64,000 bases of DNA from Mytilus edulis (Eukaryota > Mollusca > Bivalvia > Mytilida > Mytilidae). Position numbers and translations under genes: made by a program. Location of the stretch: positions 24,819,117-24,883,116 of the forward strand of contig NC_092352.1 in the NCBI RefSeq assembly GCF_963676685.1, read 5' to 3'. Position 1 is the stretch's first letter. Each line of letters starts with the position of its first letter. Of the stretch, positions 1-12,715 are shown in pieces. The notes under the pieces were generated by a model that was not told the DNA's origin, searched no databases, and was given only the letters and a program-made list of their open reading frames with translations.

Positions 1-2276
1 AACTGTGAATAATTTTTAGATTCGGTACATCGAGTACCCGCTTAACGAAATGCCCATGCACATACGTTAATACAGTACTATTTTAAATATACTAGGAACG
101 AAATAATATGTATATTTATTATACAAAACCATGAGTTAGAAAAAGAAAATCCAAATTGTATGTCGCAGGAGATTCAAATTTTAATTAACGTAGTTGAGGA
201 AAAAAAACTGTACTATTTAGCTAGCTGAGAAACACAACTAATATTTTTATTGCAATGAACATGAAATTATACATGAGAAGTAATTAAAATTTAAGTTGAC
301 AATCATATGACCATCATAAGTCATGCCGCCAGGGGTCTTAAGTTTACGACAAAAGTTATGACAAATCGGAACACTTTCGAAAACATATCTTACGTCTATG
401 ACATGTCCTAAGACCATCATAAGACATGTCTAAGTCATAAGATACTTTCAAAAACCAGGCCCCAGGCTTATAGTTGTGTGCCTTATTTCAAGCAAAGTAA
501 TTTGTCCTGAACTGTTTGAACTGTTTGAACATAATGTTTAATACATTGTAGTTCAGAATCAAATTAAAAGTTACATTATTGCATTAATAAAACAGATAAA
601 ATAATGTATAGTCTATCTACAAATATGCTTATTATTTACACAATTTATGTTCAAAGGGAAATAGCTCTAAATTATAAATAAATCATATTACTTGATCACT
701 TCTTCCGATGAAAATTCTACAACTCAATAACGAGAACAGCTAAAGTCACGAAATTGAAATTGAACTACATTTCGTCGAACATGTCGAAGCAACATCTCCA
801 AATTTATTAGTTTTCGAAATAGCGTTTTCATGTTAATAGACGGACACTGTTTGGCAGGCAAACGAATGTCCACCCGCCCCACCCGCCTGTCGTACATCCC
901 CCAATCAATAACCGATCTTCCTTTAAAAATCCGGCTAAAAATAATTAAAGTTAAAGATTTGAAATTTAAATATCTTCAAGCAACCATAGACTACATGCAG
1001 TTCAAAGAATAATAATTTGATGATTTTTAGTTGAAAGCTTCTTATATCTAAGGGGCGTAAGCTCCGACGATATTGGAGGTTTCATCTGATTTACATAGAA
1101 GTGATAAATAAAGTCATATTTTCTCTAGTTTAAAAAGGCAATATTTTTGATAAAACAGAAATTGTCTCATCCCAACTGCGACAAGCGAACAATGGATAAA
1201 GACTAACAGACACATGGATGTGATATCTCACACTTCTTTTATTTCTTCCATATTGTAATCATAAGAAAAAAGCATTCAAACTGTGTCATCAAGATAAATA
1301 TGAATTTATGAAAAAACAGAAAGACTAATGATCATTAATACAATGGCGAATTATAACTGTCATGTATTTATCAGATGCAGTAAAACTTTCAGAAGATGTT
1401 TAATTATAGCTATATTTTTCAGAATGACATCATAATTGTTTCTAAATTTCTGTCATTTAATTGATTCCTTATCATTGCTTTTGTATAGAACTGAGAAGCA
1501 CTACCCTATCTTGTTTTCTTATTGGTTTAATTGCCAAAAACTGAACTTTAATTTCATAAAAGATCACACTTATATGTAAATATAGCCAAGGATAATGATC
1601 AACAATAATGAAATATTATAATGATGATGACTAGTTTGTGTTATGTACAAGTGTATTTACAATTTATAACAAATATCGGAACAATCAAAATGCCTTAGAC
1701 ATGACCTGTATTTGAGACAGTGAATCAAACTAATATCAAGACAAAAACATAAACAAAATAAGACAAACAAACAAACAAAAGAACAAGAACGAAAATGAAA
1801 CAGAATAAAAGAAAAACAAAAAATGGTATTAACTTACAAAAAAAGTATATACACAAATATAACGAAAATATAAAAACCACAAAGAGGTGATTTTCAAAGA
1901 TTCATATTTTAGCCAAAACTCGATATAAATGCAGAAAATAAATCACCGATATGTGCAATGAAAATGTAATTTCAATTAAACTGCTTCAATCATTTCCGTA
2001 TGTTTAAGGTAGAAAGACGGTTAAAATGGGGTAATACGTTAAAGGGTGGAACTATCGAGCGCACTTACCAATGAAACGAAGTAAAAAAGTCACTACAGAC
2101 AAACCCTGGTAATTCATCTAGTTATAGTTTCTTTGTGATCATTTTATTGGTGGGACCGGAATAAAATTGAAAGTATTAATATAAAATGCCAGAAAGTATA
2201 TGTTCTATGAATTTATATTCACATTTCATGTGACATCCTTACTTATTGTAATACATTTTGTATTAATAGTAATAGA
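1..2276. other. Intergenic, no gene recognised
   Basis: AT-rich DNA downstream of the first otopetrin-like gene. Around 300-460 there are short repeated motifs (AAGACATGTC and CATCATAAG-like words), probably a decayed repeat. A 60-codon open frame at 830-1012 has no recognisable similarity and is treated as chance. I see no splice-bounded coding segment here. Confidence 0.5.
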
Positions 2277-2282
2277 TTTATT
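2277..2282 (-). terminator. Candidate poly(A) signal of first otopetrin-like gene
   Basis: AATAAA on the minus strand (TTTATT as printed), about 145 bases after the stop codon at 2425. It is the first canonical hexamer I noticed downstream. The hexamer is common in AT-rich DNA, so only position supports it. Confidence 0.35.
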
Positions 2283-2424
2283 GCGTTGTGTCATTTAAAC
2301 TGTAAAGAAACAAACTACGAAATGAATGCATACAATTAACATAGAATTTGGTAATATAATAATGACATGACAATGTTCAATGCATGTACGTTTGTTGTCA
2401 TTTAAAAATCATACGAAATTTCCT

Positions 2425-3921
2425 TCACGCTCGAAAAAACTTGTAAAATGCGACAAAACATTCGAAATGATAGAATATTACAAATGGAAACCAAAAACTT
2501 TCCAATACAAAACTAGATTGTATCAAACGATATCTGGGATTAACAAAAGTGTAAGACATCCATATTCCAAGATTTACCAAGGACACAAACAAAAAAGTAT
2601 TTTGAACTGAACAAAACGGCTTTTGGTTTCCTATCTTTTTGTAGTGTTTCATTTGCAAAATGAATAACGTTTGAAAAAGTGTAGCAAAAATACGGAGGAC
2701 AGCATTGATTCGAAACAGGACTTCTAATGGTTTTGAATTTGGGTATACAACTCTGAAACAATCTGAAATATAATATCCACAAGTTGCAAAAGAACTTGTT
2801 ATTATAACAAACTGATCTAGGCTCATCCCACTATAAGTTTCCTGTTTTGGCCATAATTGTCCGTTCATTGCATAGAAACACTTGATTATGAGTGGCGTTC
2901 GAACAAAGTTAGCACAAAAGAAGAGAATGTTCGAATATGTCCTGTAATCTGTCATTTGTTCCCTGGGTCCATATATGTAAATACATTGTAATAGCAGAAA
3001 TGAAAAGTTGTACAGTAAACCAATCACGAGGACACGTACTGAATTTTTATGCCAGACACTACAGCGCGGCAGCAGTGGATGTTGTTCACTCTCCATGTCA
3101 TCATTTTGTATCAATAATGTTTGATTTTCATCATCTGCGTCTGTTGAAAGAAAAATGTTGAGTCTCTCAAATTCAACCTTTTTCTTAGGCCACATTTCGG
3201 AAAGAAATATCAGACTTAGAAGAGAGTATTCTAGTAATACCGGTTGCAGATACGGAGTCAAATATTCTACTGCCTCAGAGAGTCCATCAACGTATAAACA
3301 ATTTGAGACTGTGGTATTAATGAGATTGCTAATATTTATATCATGATTAATTCTATATGTATAGAAAGTTTGCTGTGACCACATTGAAATATTTGTCACA
3401 AATAACACCAATAAACCGTAATACAAACACAAAACATTAGCGAATTCAAATCTAGAAAAATAGTGTATGAAAACGGTTTGACATATCTGAAATGCCCAGG
3501 TGAACGCCCAAAATAGTGTGACTTGTAGATCGTATACCTTGCAAACGAGATGCATCGCTAGTTGCAATGCTTGATATATAATATTCCCGATACAAAACAA
3601 CCACAGAAACTTCAGTTTCATTTTATCGCTAGGTTTTACAGTTTTTACTTCGACCCAATTAGAACGGCATCGAGCTGCAACACTGCACATCACTAGACAG
3701 ATCAACGCCAGACCTGCAAGTCCTATCATCAACAATCTAGACTGATGCACTGGTAGTACAACTATTGTTTCAAATATGATGATCATAGCTGTGGTCAGTA
3801 GAACTATCCCTGCAATACTGCCGTCATGTATCGAAAATCCTCCATTCCGTCGTTCCTTTATCAAACCAGCAGAAAACGGAACGATGAATGTAGCACGCAA
3901 AATATTGCATAGCTGATTCAT
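2425..3921 (-). CDS. Otopetrin-like multipass membrane protein (paralogue A)
   Basis: A 498-residue protein in one uninterrupted coding exon. About twelve hydrophobic segments are visible (roughly 35-55, 63-83, 102-122, 135-152, 163-180, 228-245, 298-318, 335-352, 370-390, 410-425, 440-460, 475-492). They fall in two six-helix halves separated by a hydrophilic acidic loop near 246-295, as in otopetrins. Family-like motifs are QTVFIHYF then YGLL and TNISMW (helices 4-5), LLEYSLLS with EMWPK (helix 6), LFQTLFILQM and NLGIW, and a C-terminal FPFVIFYHFECF. Known otopetrins are plasma-membrane proton-selective channels; the role in this animal is unknown. The start is the first ATG and lies seven bases after a splice acceptor, so a 5' UTR intron is expected. 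Paralogues at 12821 and 28502 are very similar along the whole length. No lesion is visible. Family call is confident, orthology is not assigned. Confidence 0.85.
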   Translation of the reverse strand: MNQLCNILRATFIVPFSAGLIKERRNGGFSIHDGSIAGIVLLTTAMIIIFETIVVLPVHQSRLLMIGLAGLALICLVMCSVAARCRSNWVEVKTVKPSDKMKLKFLWLFCIGNIIYQALQLAMHLVCKVYDLQVTLFWAFTWAFQICQTVFIHYFSRFEFANVLCLYYGLLVLFVTNISMWSQQTFYTYRINHDINISNLINTTVSNCLYVDGLSEAVEYLTPYLQPVLLEYSLLSLIFLSEMWPKKKVEFERLNIFLSTDADDENQTLLIQNDDMESEQHPLLPRCSVWHKNSVRVLVIGLLYNFSFLLLQCIYIYGPREQMTDYRTYSNILFFCANFVRTPLIIKCFYAMNGQLWPKQETYSGMSLDQFVIITSSFATCGYYISDCFRVVYPNSKPLEVLFRINAVLRIFATLFQTLFILQMKHYKKIGNQKPFCSVQNTFLFVSLVNLGIWMSYTFVNPRYRLIQSSFVLESFWFPFVIFYHFECFVAFYKFFRA

Positions 3922-3942
3922 TTCACTTGCTGTAAAATAAAT
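3922..3942 (-). promoter_or_regulatory. Splice acceptor before start codon of paralogue A
   Basis: On the minus strand a T-rich tract ends in TTTTACAG, followed by CAAGTGAA and then the ATG. The same layout (T-rich tract, AG, a few bases, ATG) occurs at the other otopetrin-like genes, supporting a conserved intron ending just upstream of the start codon. Confidence 0.6.
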
Positions 3943-4084
3943 TATGTGGCTAAAAGTAGGACTACCTTTTGAATCATTTGTTAATTTCTTTGTTTTTTCT
4001 CACTGGATAAGAATTCATTATTTGACAATGAAAATAAATACTAGTAAGACAACTAACAATCAACCGTAAAATGTGTTTGCAGCC

Positions 4085-4360
4085 TGCTCATTGGGGTAAC
4101 TTTCCGGATTTGTAATAACTTGAGCAACACGACGGGTGCCTCATGTGGAGTAGGATCTGCTTACCCTTCCGGAGCACCTGAGATCACCCACAGTTTTGGT
4201 GGGGTTCGTGTTGCTTAGCCTTTAGTTTTCTATGTTGTGTCTTGTGTACTATTACTTGTTTGTCTTGGTTTTTTTAAATTTTTTTAGTTATGCAATTTTC
4301 AATTTATTTTTCAATGTGCGTTTGACTGTCCCTCTGGTATCTTTTGCCCCTCTTTTGTAA
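4085..4360 (+). repeat. 3' tail fragment of the dispersed reverse-transcriptase element
   Basis: Matches the noncoding tail seen at 32690-32935, 57990-58390 and, inverted, 22446-22680. The order is GCAACACGACGGGTGCC, a segment with GGAGCACCTGAGATCACC, GGTGGGGTTCGTGTTGCT, then a T-rich stretch and a terminal GACTGTCCCTCTGGTATCTTT. The first and third blocks are complementary and would form a long RNA stem. Only the tail is present. It lies in the inferred 5' intron of paralogue A. Confidence 0.65.
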
Positions 4361-5586
4361 GACGAAAACAAAATAGAACTATTTCTTTTTTGACAGTTTT
4401 AACAATATCCAGTAAACTGTAATATATTCAAAAGGCATGTCAACTCTCTACTGATGTATAACAGCCATGTGTACTTTGAGGGTCTTACATTATTGTGGTA
4501 CAACAGATAACGAAGTTAAAATCGCCTCCAGATTAAATGAAAGCCACATTTTCAAAAACCTAATTTGATTATTTATCTAAAATGTGTATGATATTTAAAG
4601 TACATATTCAAAGAAAACCCAAGCCATTATATATAACTTCTGGATATAAATTAAATTAATTTTGGTTAGCGAGGTCTTTGATGCAAAATATTATAATAAA
4701 ACATGTTTAATTGCAAAAGGGTACCAAAAAGGCTACAACAGATACATATATCACTGGAAAACATCTAGTCCTACAAGTTGAAACAAACAAAATCGTTGCC
4801 AAATGTTTTAAGTATATGATATATACCTTGATGTTCTACTGACAGTAATACATATATGGATTATACTTTTTGAATTTTCCTCGGAGTTCAGTATTTTAGC
4901 AAACAAATGCAGAATAGTTTTGCTCACCTTTTAGATAATAAGTAATTGCATTGTTATTGATGCGATTGCTAGTAAAATTCATTAAAATACTAACCTTATA
5001 ATTCAATACGTCAGAAGAGCATGCGCCTAATTAAAAATCATCATTGGATCTCGAATATAACAGTTGGAAGCATACATCAGTAATGAAGTTGAAAACAATC
5101 AACAACAAAAAATTTGAAGAAGAAATTATGAGCCAATTTTGGCTCTTTATCTCTGGAGGGAGAACACTTAAGTGTTTAGAATAATTTGAATTTTTTTTTA
5201 AAATCGAATTTTCAGAAAATCAGTTATGTTCATGCATGAACATACGCGTCGATATGGGCTGGTTCTACCGTTCGAAACGAAATGCACCCAAACAGAACTG
5301 ACTGTATTATTCCCCAGACGCCCAATACTTCGGTATTTGGTGAGTTAAACAAACATTATATTCGGTTTTTTTTCAACTAAAATTTTATGTTGTTATGATT
5401 ACTTTAGGGTTCAACTCCTTAAACAAAATGACTATGAAGGTTCTCTTTTATCATCTATGGCAACTGTTTAAATATTGTTTAGCGAAATATTTAGCTTTTG
5501 GTAACGAAAGTAACTGAAGAATGCTATCCCAGCCTACGCGCAGAGTGCATATTAAAAAAAATAAATCTAATGGAGTATATAACCTA

Positions 5587-6919
5587 CATCATAGTGCCCT
5601 AAATGAGTCAACTTTTTTAATGGCGATGGGTGATGATTTTCGTTGTCTGACTTTTAAGAACGTCATTATCGATATTGTGTAACGTAAAATCAATAACATG
5701 TGTTCAAAGGGAATTTCTCGAACTAAACTTTATAAATACGGATTTTTTAACCGGAATCGTAGCGAAGTTTAGCCATCGTTGATATCAACAAAAATGGCGA
5801 AGCACGGAAAAGAATTGTCAGATGACACCAAAACGGCTATCATAAGTTTAATTGAAAGTGGTCATCGACCAAGCACTGTTCAAAAACCTTAGGAATAGCT
5901 AAATCCCCAATTTCCAGGCTTTTGAAGCGTTGGCGGATGCGTGGTAATACCGAAAATGTTCCACGAAGCGGAAGGAGAAAAACTGTCACCAAACGGGCAG
6001 AAAACACTCTGTCACGGATTGTGAAAACGTCTCGCCGTTCAACCCTAAAGTATATCACCAAGGAATTTAACACTCGCACACCTGCTAAAGTGTCTAACGA
6101 GCTGTTCAACGAAAATTGCATGAATTAGGGTACACCAGACGATCTGTTCGGAAGAAAATCAGGATTGTAAAAAAAAAAAAAAAAGAGTGGTTTATTGTAG
6201 GAGTAAACTTCATTGGACTGTGAACAATCAGTGGAAAAAAGTCATATTTACAGATGAGATGATGATGGTGATCAAACCTGACGAAACACTTAAAGTTTGG
6301 AGGAAGACAAATGAAATTTGGAGACCCGAGTGTTTGGTAAATGTTGCACAGCGACCGTCCATCAATTTTAAAATTATGGTCTGGGGATGTATAACATATT
6401 ATGGAGTTGGTACTTTAGCTATGATAAATGGTAATACGAACTCTGTCAAGTATATAGAAACACTGGACGATACTTTATGGCAAGTTGTAACCAAATATTT
6501 TGTCAATGAACCTTATCTTTTTCAAGATGATAATGCACCCTGTCATCGGTCAAGGGTTGTAGAAGAATGAAAAAGGCAAAACCAGATACCGCAACTTACC
6601 TGGCCTGCACAATTACCAGATGTGAGCCCAATCGAAAATGTTTGGCTTCTGATGAAGAATAAAATAAGAAAATAGACTTTATCTTAAGACCTGAATTACT
6701 GCGTGCCTGGTTAGAAGTGCCATTACTTTATATTTTTAGGAACTTTATTCAAGCCTCCTACGTCGTTGCAGACAAGTTCTAGTTCAGAAGGGTGGCATAA
6801 CAAAATATTAAAAGTATAAAGCTTGTTTTGTGAGGTTAGTTTATATTCAAAGTTTATTCAACATTTTTGTTATTTTTAGCATCCATTAAAAATATTGACT
6901 CATTTATGGCGCTATGCTG
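5587..6919 (+). mobile_element. Tc1/mariner-superfamily transposon, complete ends, dead transposase
   Basis: The element is 1333 bases, the usual Tc1 size. Terminal inverted repeats of about 35 bases are visible: the left starts CATCATAGTGCC and continues with AAATGAGTCAA, and the right, read in reverse complement, starts CAGCATAGCGCC with the same AAATGAGTCAA. Both ends are flanked by the TA dinucleotide (5585-5586 and 6920-6921), the known Tc1 target duplication. It sits in the inferred 5' intron of paralogue A. The ends are diverged and the transposase is broken, so it is an old insertion. Confidence 0.88.
5794..6675 (+). pseudogene. Tc1-like DD34E transposase, degraded
   Basis: The reading frame starts MAKHGKELSDD with a helix-turn-helix-like opening, then meets a frameshift and stop within about 100 bases. 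A second piece (5922-6128) carries the rest of the DNA-binding part. A third (6187-6570) carries the catalytic core with VIFTDE (first Asp) and LFQDDNAPCH (second Asp). After an in-frame stop the frame resumes with LPDVSPIENVW, which holds the catalytic Glu. Counting through the stop gives 34 residues between second Asp and Glu, the Tc1 DD34E signature. A 16-base A run near 6170 marks another lesion. It cannot make active transposase. Confidence 0.88.
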
Positions 6920-7148
6920 TATTATAACCATCCAAATTAAACATTTAAATAATATCAAATAAGTGCACAAAGGTTTTGAACTTAACCTACCAGCAACGTT
7001 ATGCTTGTTTACACTTTAAAAAAGATGTCATCTATTAATAAATTTCTTTTGACAACAAATATTCGGCCTTGGTAATCGACACAACACTATTGACTTTAAT
7101 AGATTACAATTGAAAAGTAGATACATAGATTTGTGTTTAATTTCTTAC

Positions 7149-7197
7149 CTTTTTGCATAAAAAGCAGTTACATATATAGCTTGATTAGAATTACTTC
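7149..7197 (-). other. Candidate noncoding 5' exon 2 of paralogue A
   Basis: A 49-base segment on the minus strand between an acceptor (AATACTAG then GAAGTA) and a donor (AAAAAG then GTAAGAAA). The upstream regions of the other two close paralogues hold equivalent segments of 49 and 48 bases, also opening with GAAGTA and ending before GTAAGAAA. It contains stops, so it would be 5' UTR. Inferred from splice signals and paralogue comparison only. Confidence 0.5.
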
Positions 7198-7403
7198 CTA
7201 GTATTAGTAATTCATTTATTTAAAATATTTTTCCAAGCAGAAGTAATTGATTTTATTTTAAATTTGATCATGACATATTGTCAACGTCTAATCAAAAACC
7301 AATGATATTTCAACGTTATCAAAAATGAACTAATACATATTCTTTGTAAACTTAGTTTGTTAACAATGTAATGCTTAATGTCTTATTGTCTTTGTTTACT
7401 TAC

Positions 7404-7485
7404 TGTTGGTAGTGTTGAATATTCTTTCGATGTATTCAGAACGATGCGACACATTCGTAATATGGATAGTTGACCTTTATATCGA
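7404..7485 (-). other. Candidate 5' exon 1 and donor of paralogue A
   Basis: A strong donor on the minus strand (CCAACA then GTAAGTAAAC) ends a segment that has equivalents upstream of both close paralogues (ending at 15534 and 36766). TATA-like words lie further upstream near 7480-7520. The exon's 5' limit is a guess. Confidence 0.4.
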
Positions 7486-8334
7486 CAAGTTCTATTGACA
7501 TATATTTATATATATTCCTTATATTAATAGATTGTCGCGACATCACTTAAACCCCGGAGAAAACTAATTTGACTATGACTCATCATCGTGTTTATCAGTT
7601 TCCTTAATCGAACTTTTCTGCTGTAGTATATTTTTTTATTAAATTTTCAAATTGCTGCAAAGGTGTTGTGTCATTATAACTACTTACTTCGGTTGTTTAA
7701 TTCTAGTTGTTTATCCAACTTGGGTACAATTCAACGAACATGCAATGCAAGATGATGTTAGGTTCTTGTTTTTTATTTTATCGAAAATCAAAAGCTATAT
7801 TCATTCATCTACCAAAAAACATCCTTCAGATATTTAAAAGACACACGACTGCTGGATATAAGTATTTATATTTTTAAATTTTGTCTTACGTATTCTCACT
7901 TAAGTTTCAACTTCTTATATTTTGTACAAAACAGCAAAAACTGCCAAATAAAGGCAACAGTAGTATTCCGCTGTTCGAAAGTCATAAACCGATTGCGAGA
8001 AAACAAATATGAGTTACAAACTAAGACCGAGGAAAACATATCAACTATAAGAGGAAGACAACGAAACAACAGAAACACTGAAGTGCAACAAAACAAACGA
8101 CAATGTAACACACTCAGAAAAGAAATATAAGATAACAACTGAGATTTTCCTGACTTGGTACAGGTCATTTTAAGGCAAAGTGGTGGGTTCAATCTGGTTT
8201 TGTGGCTAGCCAAACCTCGACAATATTAAATATAATGAAAACATTACATGATAGGACTACAGTAAAAATAAATTCAGTACAGAGAAAAACACAAATAAAC
8301 AAAACAATAGTACATTTCGACACGCTATTGCTTA

Positions 8335-8515
8335 TCAAATGTACCAGTCTTACAATTTAATACACCAGACGCGCGTTTGGTCAGCATAAGACTCATCAGT
8401 GAGGCTCAGTTCAAAATAGTAAGAAAGTACAAATTTAAAGAGCATTGATGATCCAAAATTTCAAAATAGTTGTGTCTAATACGGTTAAGGTTATTTATGC
8501 CTGGGATTAGAAATT
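8335..8515 (-). repeat. Retrozyme-like repeat with mutated hammerhead
   Basis: On the minus strand this follows the same order as the element at 26062-26716: a CAGGCAT...CCGTATT block, GGATCATCAATGCTC, then CACTGATGAGTC, a short hairpin and AAACGCGCGTCTGG. The conserved CTGATGA is intact (complement of 8393-8399), but the GAAA core reads CAAA, which should abolish cleavage. Confidence 0.7.
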
Positions 8516-8766
8516 CTTAAGTATTTTAAAATTCTTACTTTTGCAAACAGTAATTTTATAGAAATGACCATATAATTCATATTTATGTCAACACCAAAGT
8601 GCTGACTAACCACAGAATAAAAACTAATACGTAAAACAACATAGGACAGCACATAAAAACAGCACAACAGATCCACACATTGTCTGTCACACGACTGTCA
8701 CACATATATATTTTATTATTACTATTTTGTTTGTACATGTGATTATTTTTGCATGCCATAAATAAA

Positions 8767-8880
8767 CTCATCATAGATACCTGGATAAAAATAAGTACTT
8801 AAGACGCGCGTTTTGTCTACAAAAGATTCGTTAATGCCGCTCGAATAAAAAAAAACATGTTTGAAAGTAAGGTGTTTGTT
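8767..8880 (-). repeat. Degenerate hammerhead-repeat relic
   Basis: The minus strand has CGAGCGGCATTAACGAATC, a short stem, then GACAAAACGCGCGTC. The layout is that of the hammerhead family but both core boxes have changed (TTAACGA for CTGATGA, CAAAA for CGAAA). Flanks resemble the other copies. Confidence 0.5.
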
Positions 8881-8944
8881 CCGCTTTGATTATAGCTTAA
8901 GTTTTATACATTGTTTGAACCTTTGTTAGTTCACTGGTTGCTTG

Positions 8945-9325
8945 TCTTGTTTTGGAATTTTTGTCAGATGTTTGGAATCCTGTGGTTTTGCCCATTTGAA
9001 TGCCTTAAACAATTTTTTTGTCTTTTTATAAATATTTTATATGTATAATGATAAGCCATCTGTGAAAGTCGTATAAAATTTTAATTATATTTTAATTTTT
9101 TGAGAACTTAAACTTTTCAATGACAAAGCATTGAATGATAAAAGTCAAAAGAGAACATTTTTCGCCAAAATTGCAATGGCTAATATCTCGAAAACAAGCA
9201 CATTGGCCTATATATATATTTTTTTTGCTCTTATGATTCCTTTATTAATCCCCTATCAATATATACAAGTATTTTGAAAAGCTTATTTATTTTAAACTGA
9301 GAAGCGAACTCCCTGAAAAGGAGTG
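8945..9325 (+). repeat. Dispersed repeat, copy 1 (pair with 54545-54910)
   Basis: About 370 bases shared with 54545-54910 in the same orientation. Shared anchors are TAATGATAAGCCATCTGT, GCTAATATCTCGAAAACAAG, TTCCTTTATTAATCCCCTAT and AACTGAGAAGCGAACTCCC. No coding potential and no terminal structure seen; class unknown. Confidence 0.7.
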
Positions 9326-9377
9326 AAGATTCTGATCTGAACCTAAAAAATACTTTAACCCTACTGTATGGTTAAAT

Positions 9378-9595
9378 AAACTCATCACAGATTCCAGGAC
9401 CAAATTATATAATCACGCCAGACTCGCGCTTCGTCTACAAAAGACCCACCAGTGACGCTCGAATAACAAAAACATAAATAGGCCAAATAAAGTACAAATT
9501 AAAGAGCACCAAGGACCAGAATTCCTAAACGTTTTGCCAAATACTGATTAGGTAATCTATTCCTAAAAATGACTGTCCCAAGTTAGAAATTTCAA
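9378..9595 (-). repeat. Retrozyme-like repeat with altered hammerhead core
   Basis: The minus strand carries the family body followed by GAGCGTCACTGGTGGGTC, a hairpin, GACGAAGCGCGAGTCTGGCG, and the downstream ATTATATAATTTGGTCCTGG block. CTGATGA has become CTGGTGG and GAAA has become GAAG, so self-cleavage is unlikely. Confidence 0.65.
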
Positions 9596-12500
9596 AAAAT
9601 GCTTTAGATAGATATGGTTTAACCGTTACTTCAATAGTAATTTAAAACGCATGCTATATATTTAAATCTGTTTATTGCTATAAACAAGGTTAACAATTCT
9701 TAAATATAGGCAAAAGTAGTTAATCCGATGTCTAAATTTGATAAAACTGGATAAAAGTACAGACCAAAATTGTGGGAATCGCATAGTTCCTTAAAGTAGC
9801 GAAACAGGTTGCTACGACAGGGTAAGCTTATCCTGCTATGTTTGTATCCCCTGTCATGTGAAACATTCGGTTATAGTAAACAATCTAAGATAAAGACGAC
9901 CAGTTTTATATATTTACAGCATAAGTAATTGGAATATTGATCAACTAAACTACACCTTTTGTGTACATTATAACACAGGTATCCTTACAATTAAAAAGGT
10001 TTTTTGATGATATTTGTTTTGTTTTGTTTGTTTTTATGTTTTGATTTTGAGGACAATTACTCGAAAGGAGAGGTAAGATAAAGATACTGTTAACCGATTA
10101 AAACAAAAATCAAATCAAACACGTGTAATAGTTATGTATTTACTTGATTTGATTAAATACAAAATAGAAATAATACAAGATGGCTAGTTGTTTTATAAAT
10201 CTCCTTCAACTAATTGTGCATAGAGGTGAATGTTGTTAACATTTAAAATAGGAATATAGTTACTCCGACAAAGTCTAATAGATTAGAAAAAGTAAACTAT
10301 CCAGAGCAAATTCACTTTTCTTATGACAGAGTAGAGAAAGTCAATAATAAAACAAGACCGTTGACGATACAGGTTAAAAGTTATTTCTAAATAATAATTG
10401 TACATTTCAAAAGTGCCAATCTTTGCTGCATATCAATCGATTCCTTTGTAAATTTTTTCAAGACTTTTCTGACATATGCAACTATTACAGTCATAATAAC
10501 GTTCGATAACTCTGCATGTTACTGGTTCAATTAGGATTATGTAAAATTTACTGGTTACCTGATGAATGATTTAAAGAAAATTGAAAAATATATAATTATT
10601 TCGCCTCGGCTTATAACCATTCGAGGTCTTCTTTTATAAATATGAAATAATATCACAATGAATTTCATTGAGAATGGGACAACACTAACCTGCATAGATA
10701 TTGTCAAAACTTAAATCTACATAGGTATTGTCAAAACTTACATCGTGATTAGGTGCCATGTTTGTTTTCTTTGATCACGTTGATGTTATGAAATAATTAA
10801 TATCTCCTTAATTTGGCTATGTGCAAGGCTATTATCATAGTGACAATAACGTGTCATATTTAATTGCAATATAAACAGTGAAATTAAATTGATTTATGTG
10901 CATGGACAAAATAAGTGTCGAACATCCTCTACGTTTGAAAATTATATAGTCGCCATTTTTCAAAATGTTCTAAAAATAACAACAGCATGTTTAAGTTTAA
11001 TCAAAAGGAACCCATGTTCGATTATATGCTGCTTAAAGGTAAGACAATGACTGAAAACGCGAGCATCCAACAGTTATTTCATTTTCATTGTAAAAATCTT
11101 ACAAATTATATTTTTACCATGTCGCCCCACGCTGTCAATGTGGTCGCTTTCTTGAAAAATAATACCAGATTTTCTGAAAATAGCTTATTTTCAAATCAAT
11201 TTGGAAGGGACATACTAGAAAATTAAACTATTCCATATACGATATTTCAAATATTTATGAATATAATAATAAGCATATATTCTCACAATTATTCCATCTG
11301 TTTTGTTTAAATAGCAATTTAAGGTTAAACACGACAGAAAATCAAATATTTATCGTAGTTGTATGATTTAATAGTGTGAACTATCGAGGCAACAAGACAA
11401 ATTTTCAAAAGCATTTGGAACGGAGAAGATCAAAATTTAAACTTTTCCAAAAGGCATATTTATATTTCTAAATATATGAGGAATTACTATATATTCCCAC
11501 ACTTTTTGTATCATGAACTTAAAGTAATGTATTTTATCGATTCCAGAAAGCCACTATGCATTTCTATACATTTTACTTGGGCTGTATACATATACGAAAA
11601 ATAGGCCTGTTCCAGAGAGGTAAACAGATAGTGAAAATAAAATTGAAGTTGGTACTCCAGAAATTTATTCTCATAGCAATATTTTTACCCCATGCATCTA
11701 AAGCGTAATGTACTCGTCGTTTAATACATAAAAAGGAAAATAATAAAATTGAGTGGAAGTTTTATTTTTATTTCAAATTATTTCTATTTTAACTATTTAC
11801 ATGAAAGTTATTCCGTTTAGTCACTAAATTTCCCATTTTATAAGAATAACAAATAATGAGCTTAAATGACGTCTTCATCCCAGAAAATCTAATACATTCA
11901 CATGCATCTGTTGAAACAGTATATTAACAATGATAACACATCGTATTTATAACTTTCCTAATAATGAACACTTTATTAATATGCCTTAAATGAAGTCCTT
12001 AATCTATACAAATACTCGTCTCGCATCTCAGAACATACTTCTGTTCACATCTATTAGATACTCAAATCAGACAAACATTTTTGAAAGCTAATACTTGTCC
12101 TATTTAGAATTTAGGAAACATGAAACAGTCCATCTTTTCATTGACGAAACAATTCATTGACACAAGGTAAATTTGTATAATGACTCTTTGCCTGTCTCAT
12201 CAAAACAAATGAGTATTCTGTTTAAAATATATTGATAGTAACTTTCGTAAAAAAAATATAGAATGAAATACATTTAAAAAACAGTATTTTTTGGTGGCGA
12301 GGTTTCTTTGTATAGTGATGGAAGGTGAATATTCAAACGTCTTTGTTTTTTCTGTTGAAATTTGTTCTGCGTCAAATGGCAATTTTACTGGACTTAACAA
12401 AGGGAAAAGTTAAATGCTTATTTGATATTTCTGTTTGATTCCCCAGCTTTTTAACAAAAGATCGGTCACTAAAATGATCATTCATAGATGAGAAAAGCAA

Positions 12501-12715
12501 GCAATGTGATTACTACATATGACGAGGAATATATAAATACAATGAGGATCGAATACATATCGAATGTAAGGTCAATGCATCCAGGGTAAAGGTCATAGAA
12601 GCTAAAATGAAAATAAATCAGTGTAGAAAATGGTTAACAAATGATACTTAGGGTTAATACTTTGCATTAGAACCAAAGTAGGATATACAGTCACACATTA
12701 TTATTATATAACAGA
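9596..12715. other. Intergenic, no gene recognised
   Basis: AT-rich DNA between exon 1 of paralogue A and the 3' end of paralogue B. A short dispersed repeat (9760-9870) recurs near 25830-25900 (shared CATATCCTGCTATG-like words). Open frames at 10987-11226 (79 codons) and 12200-12400 show nothing recognisable and are not called as genes. Confidence 0.45.

Noticed and set aside
830-1012. 60-codon open frame
   Set aside because: No similarity recognised, no splice or transcript signals; short enough to be chance.
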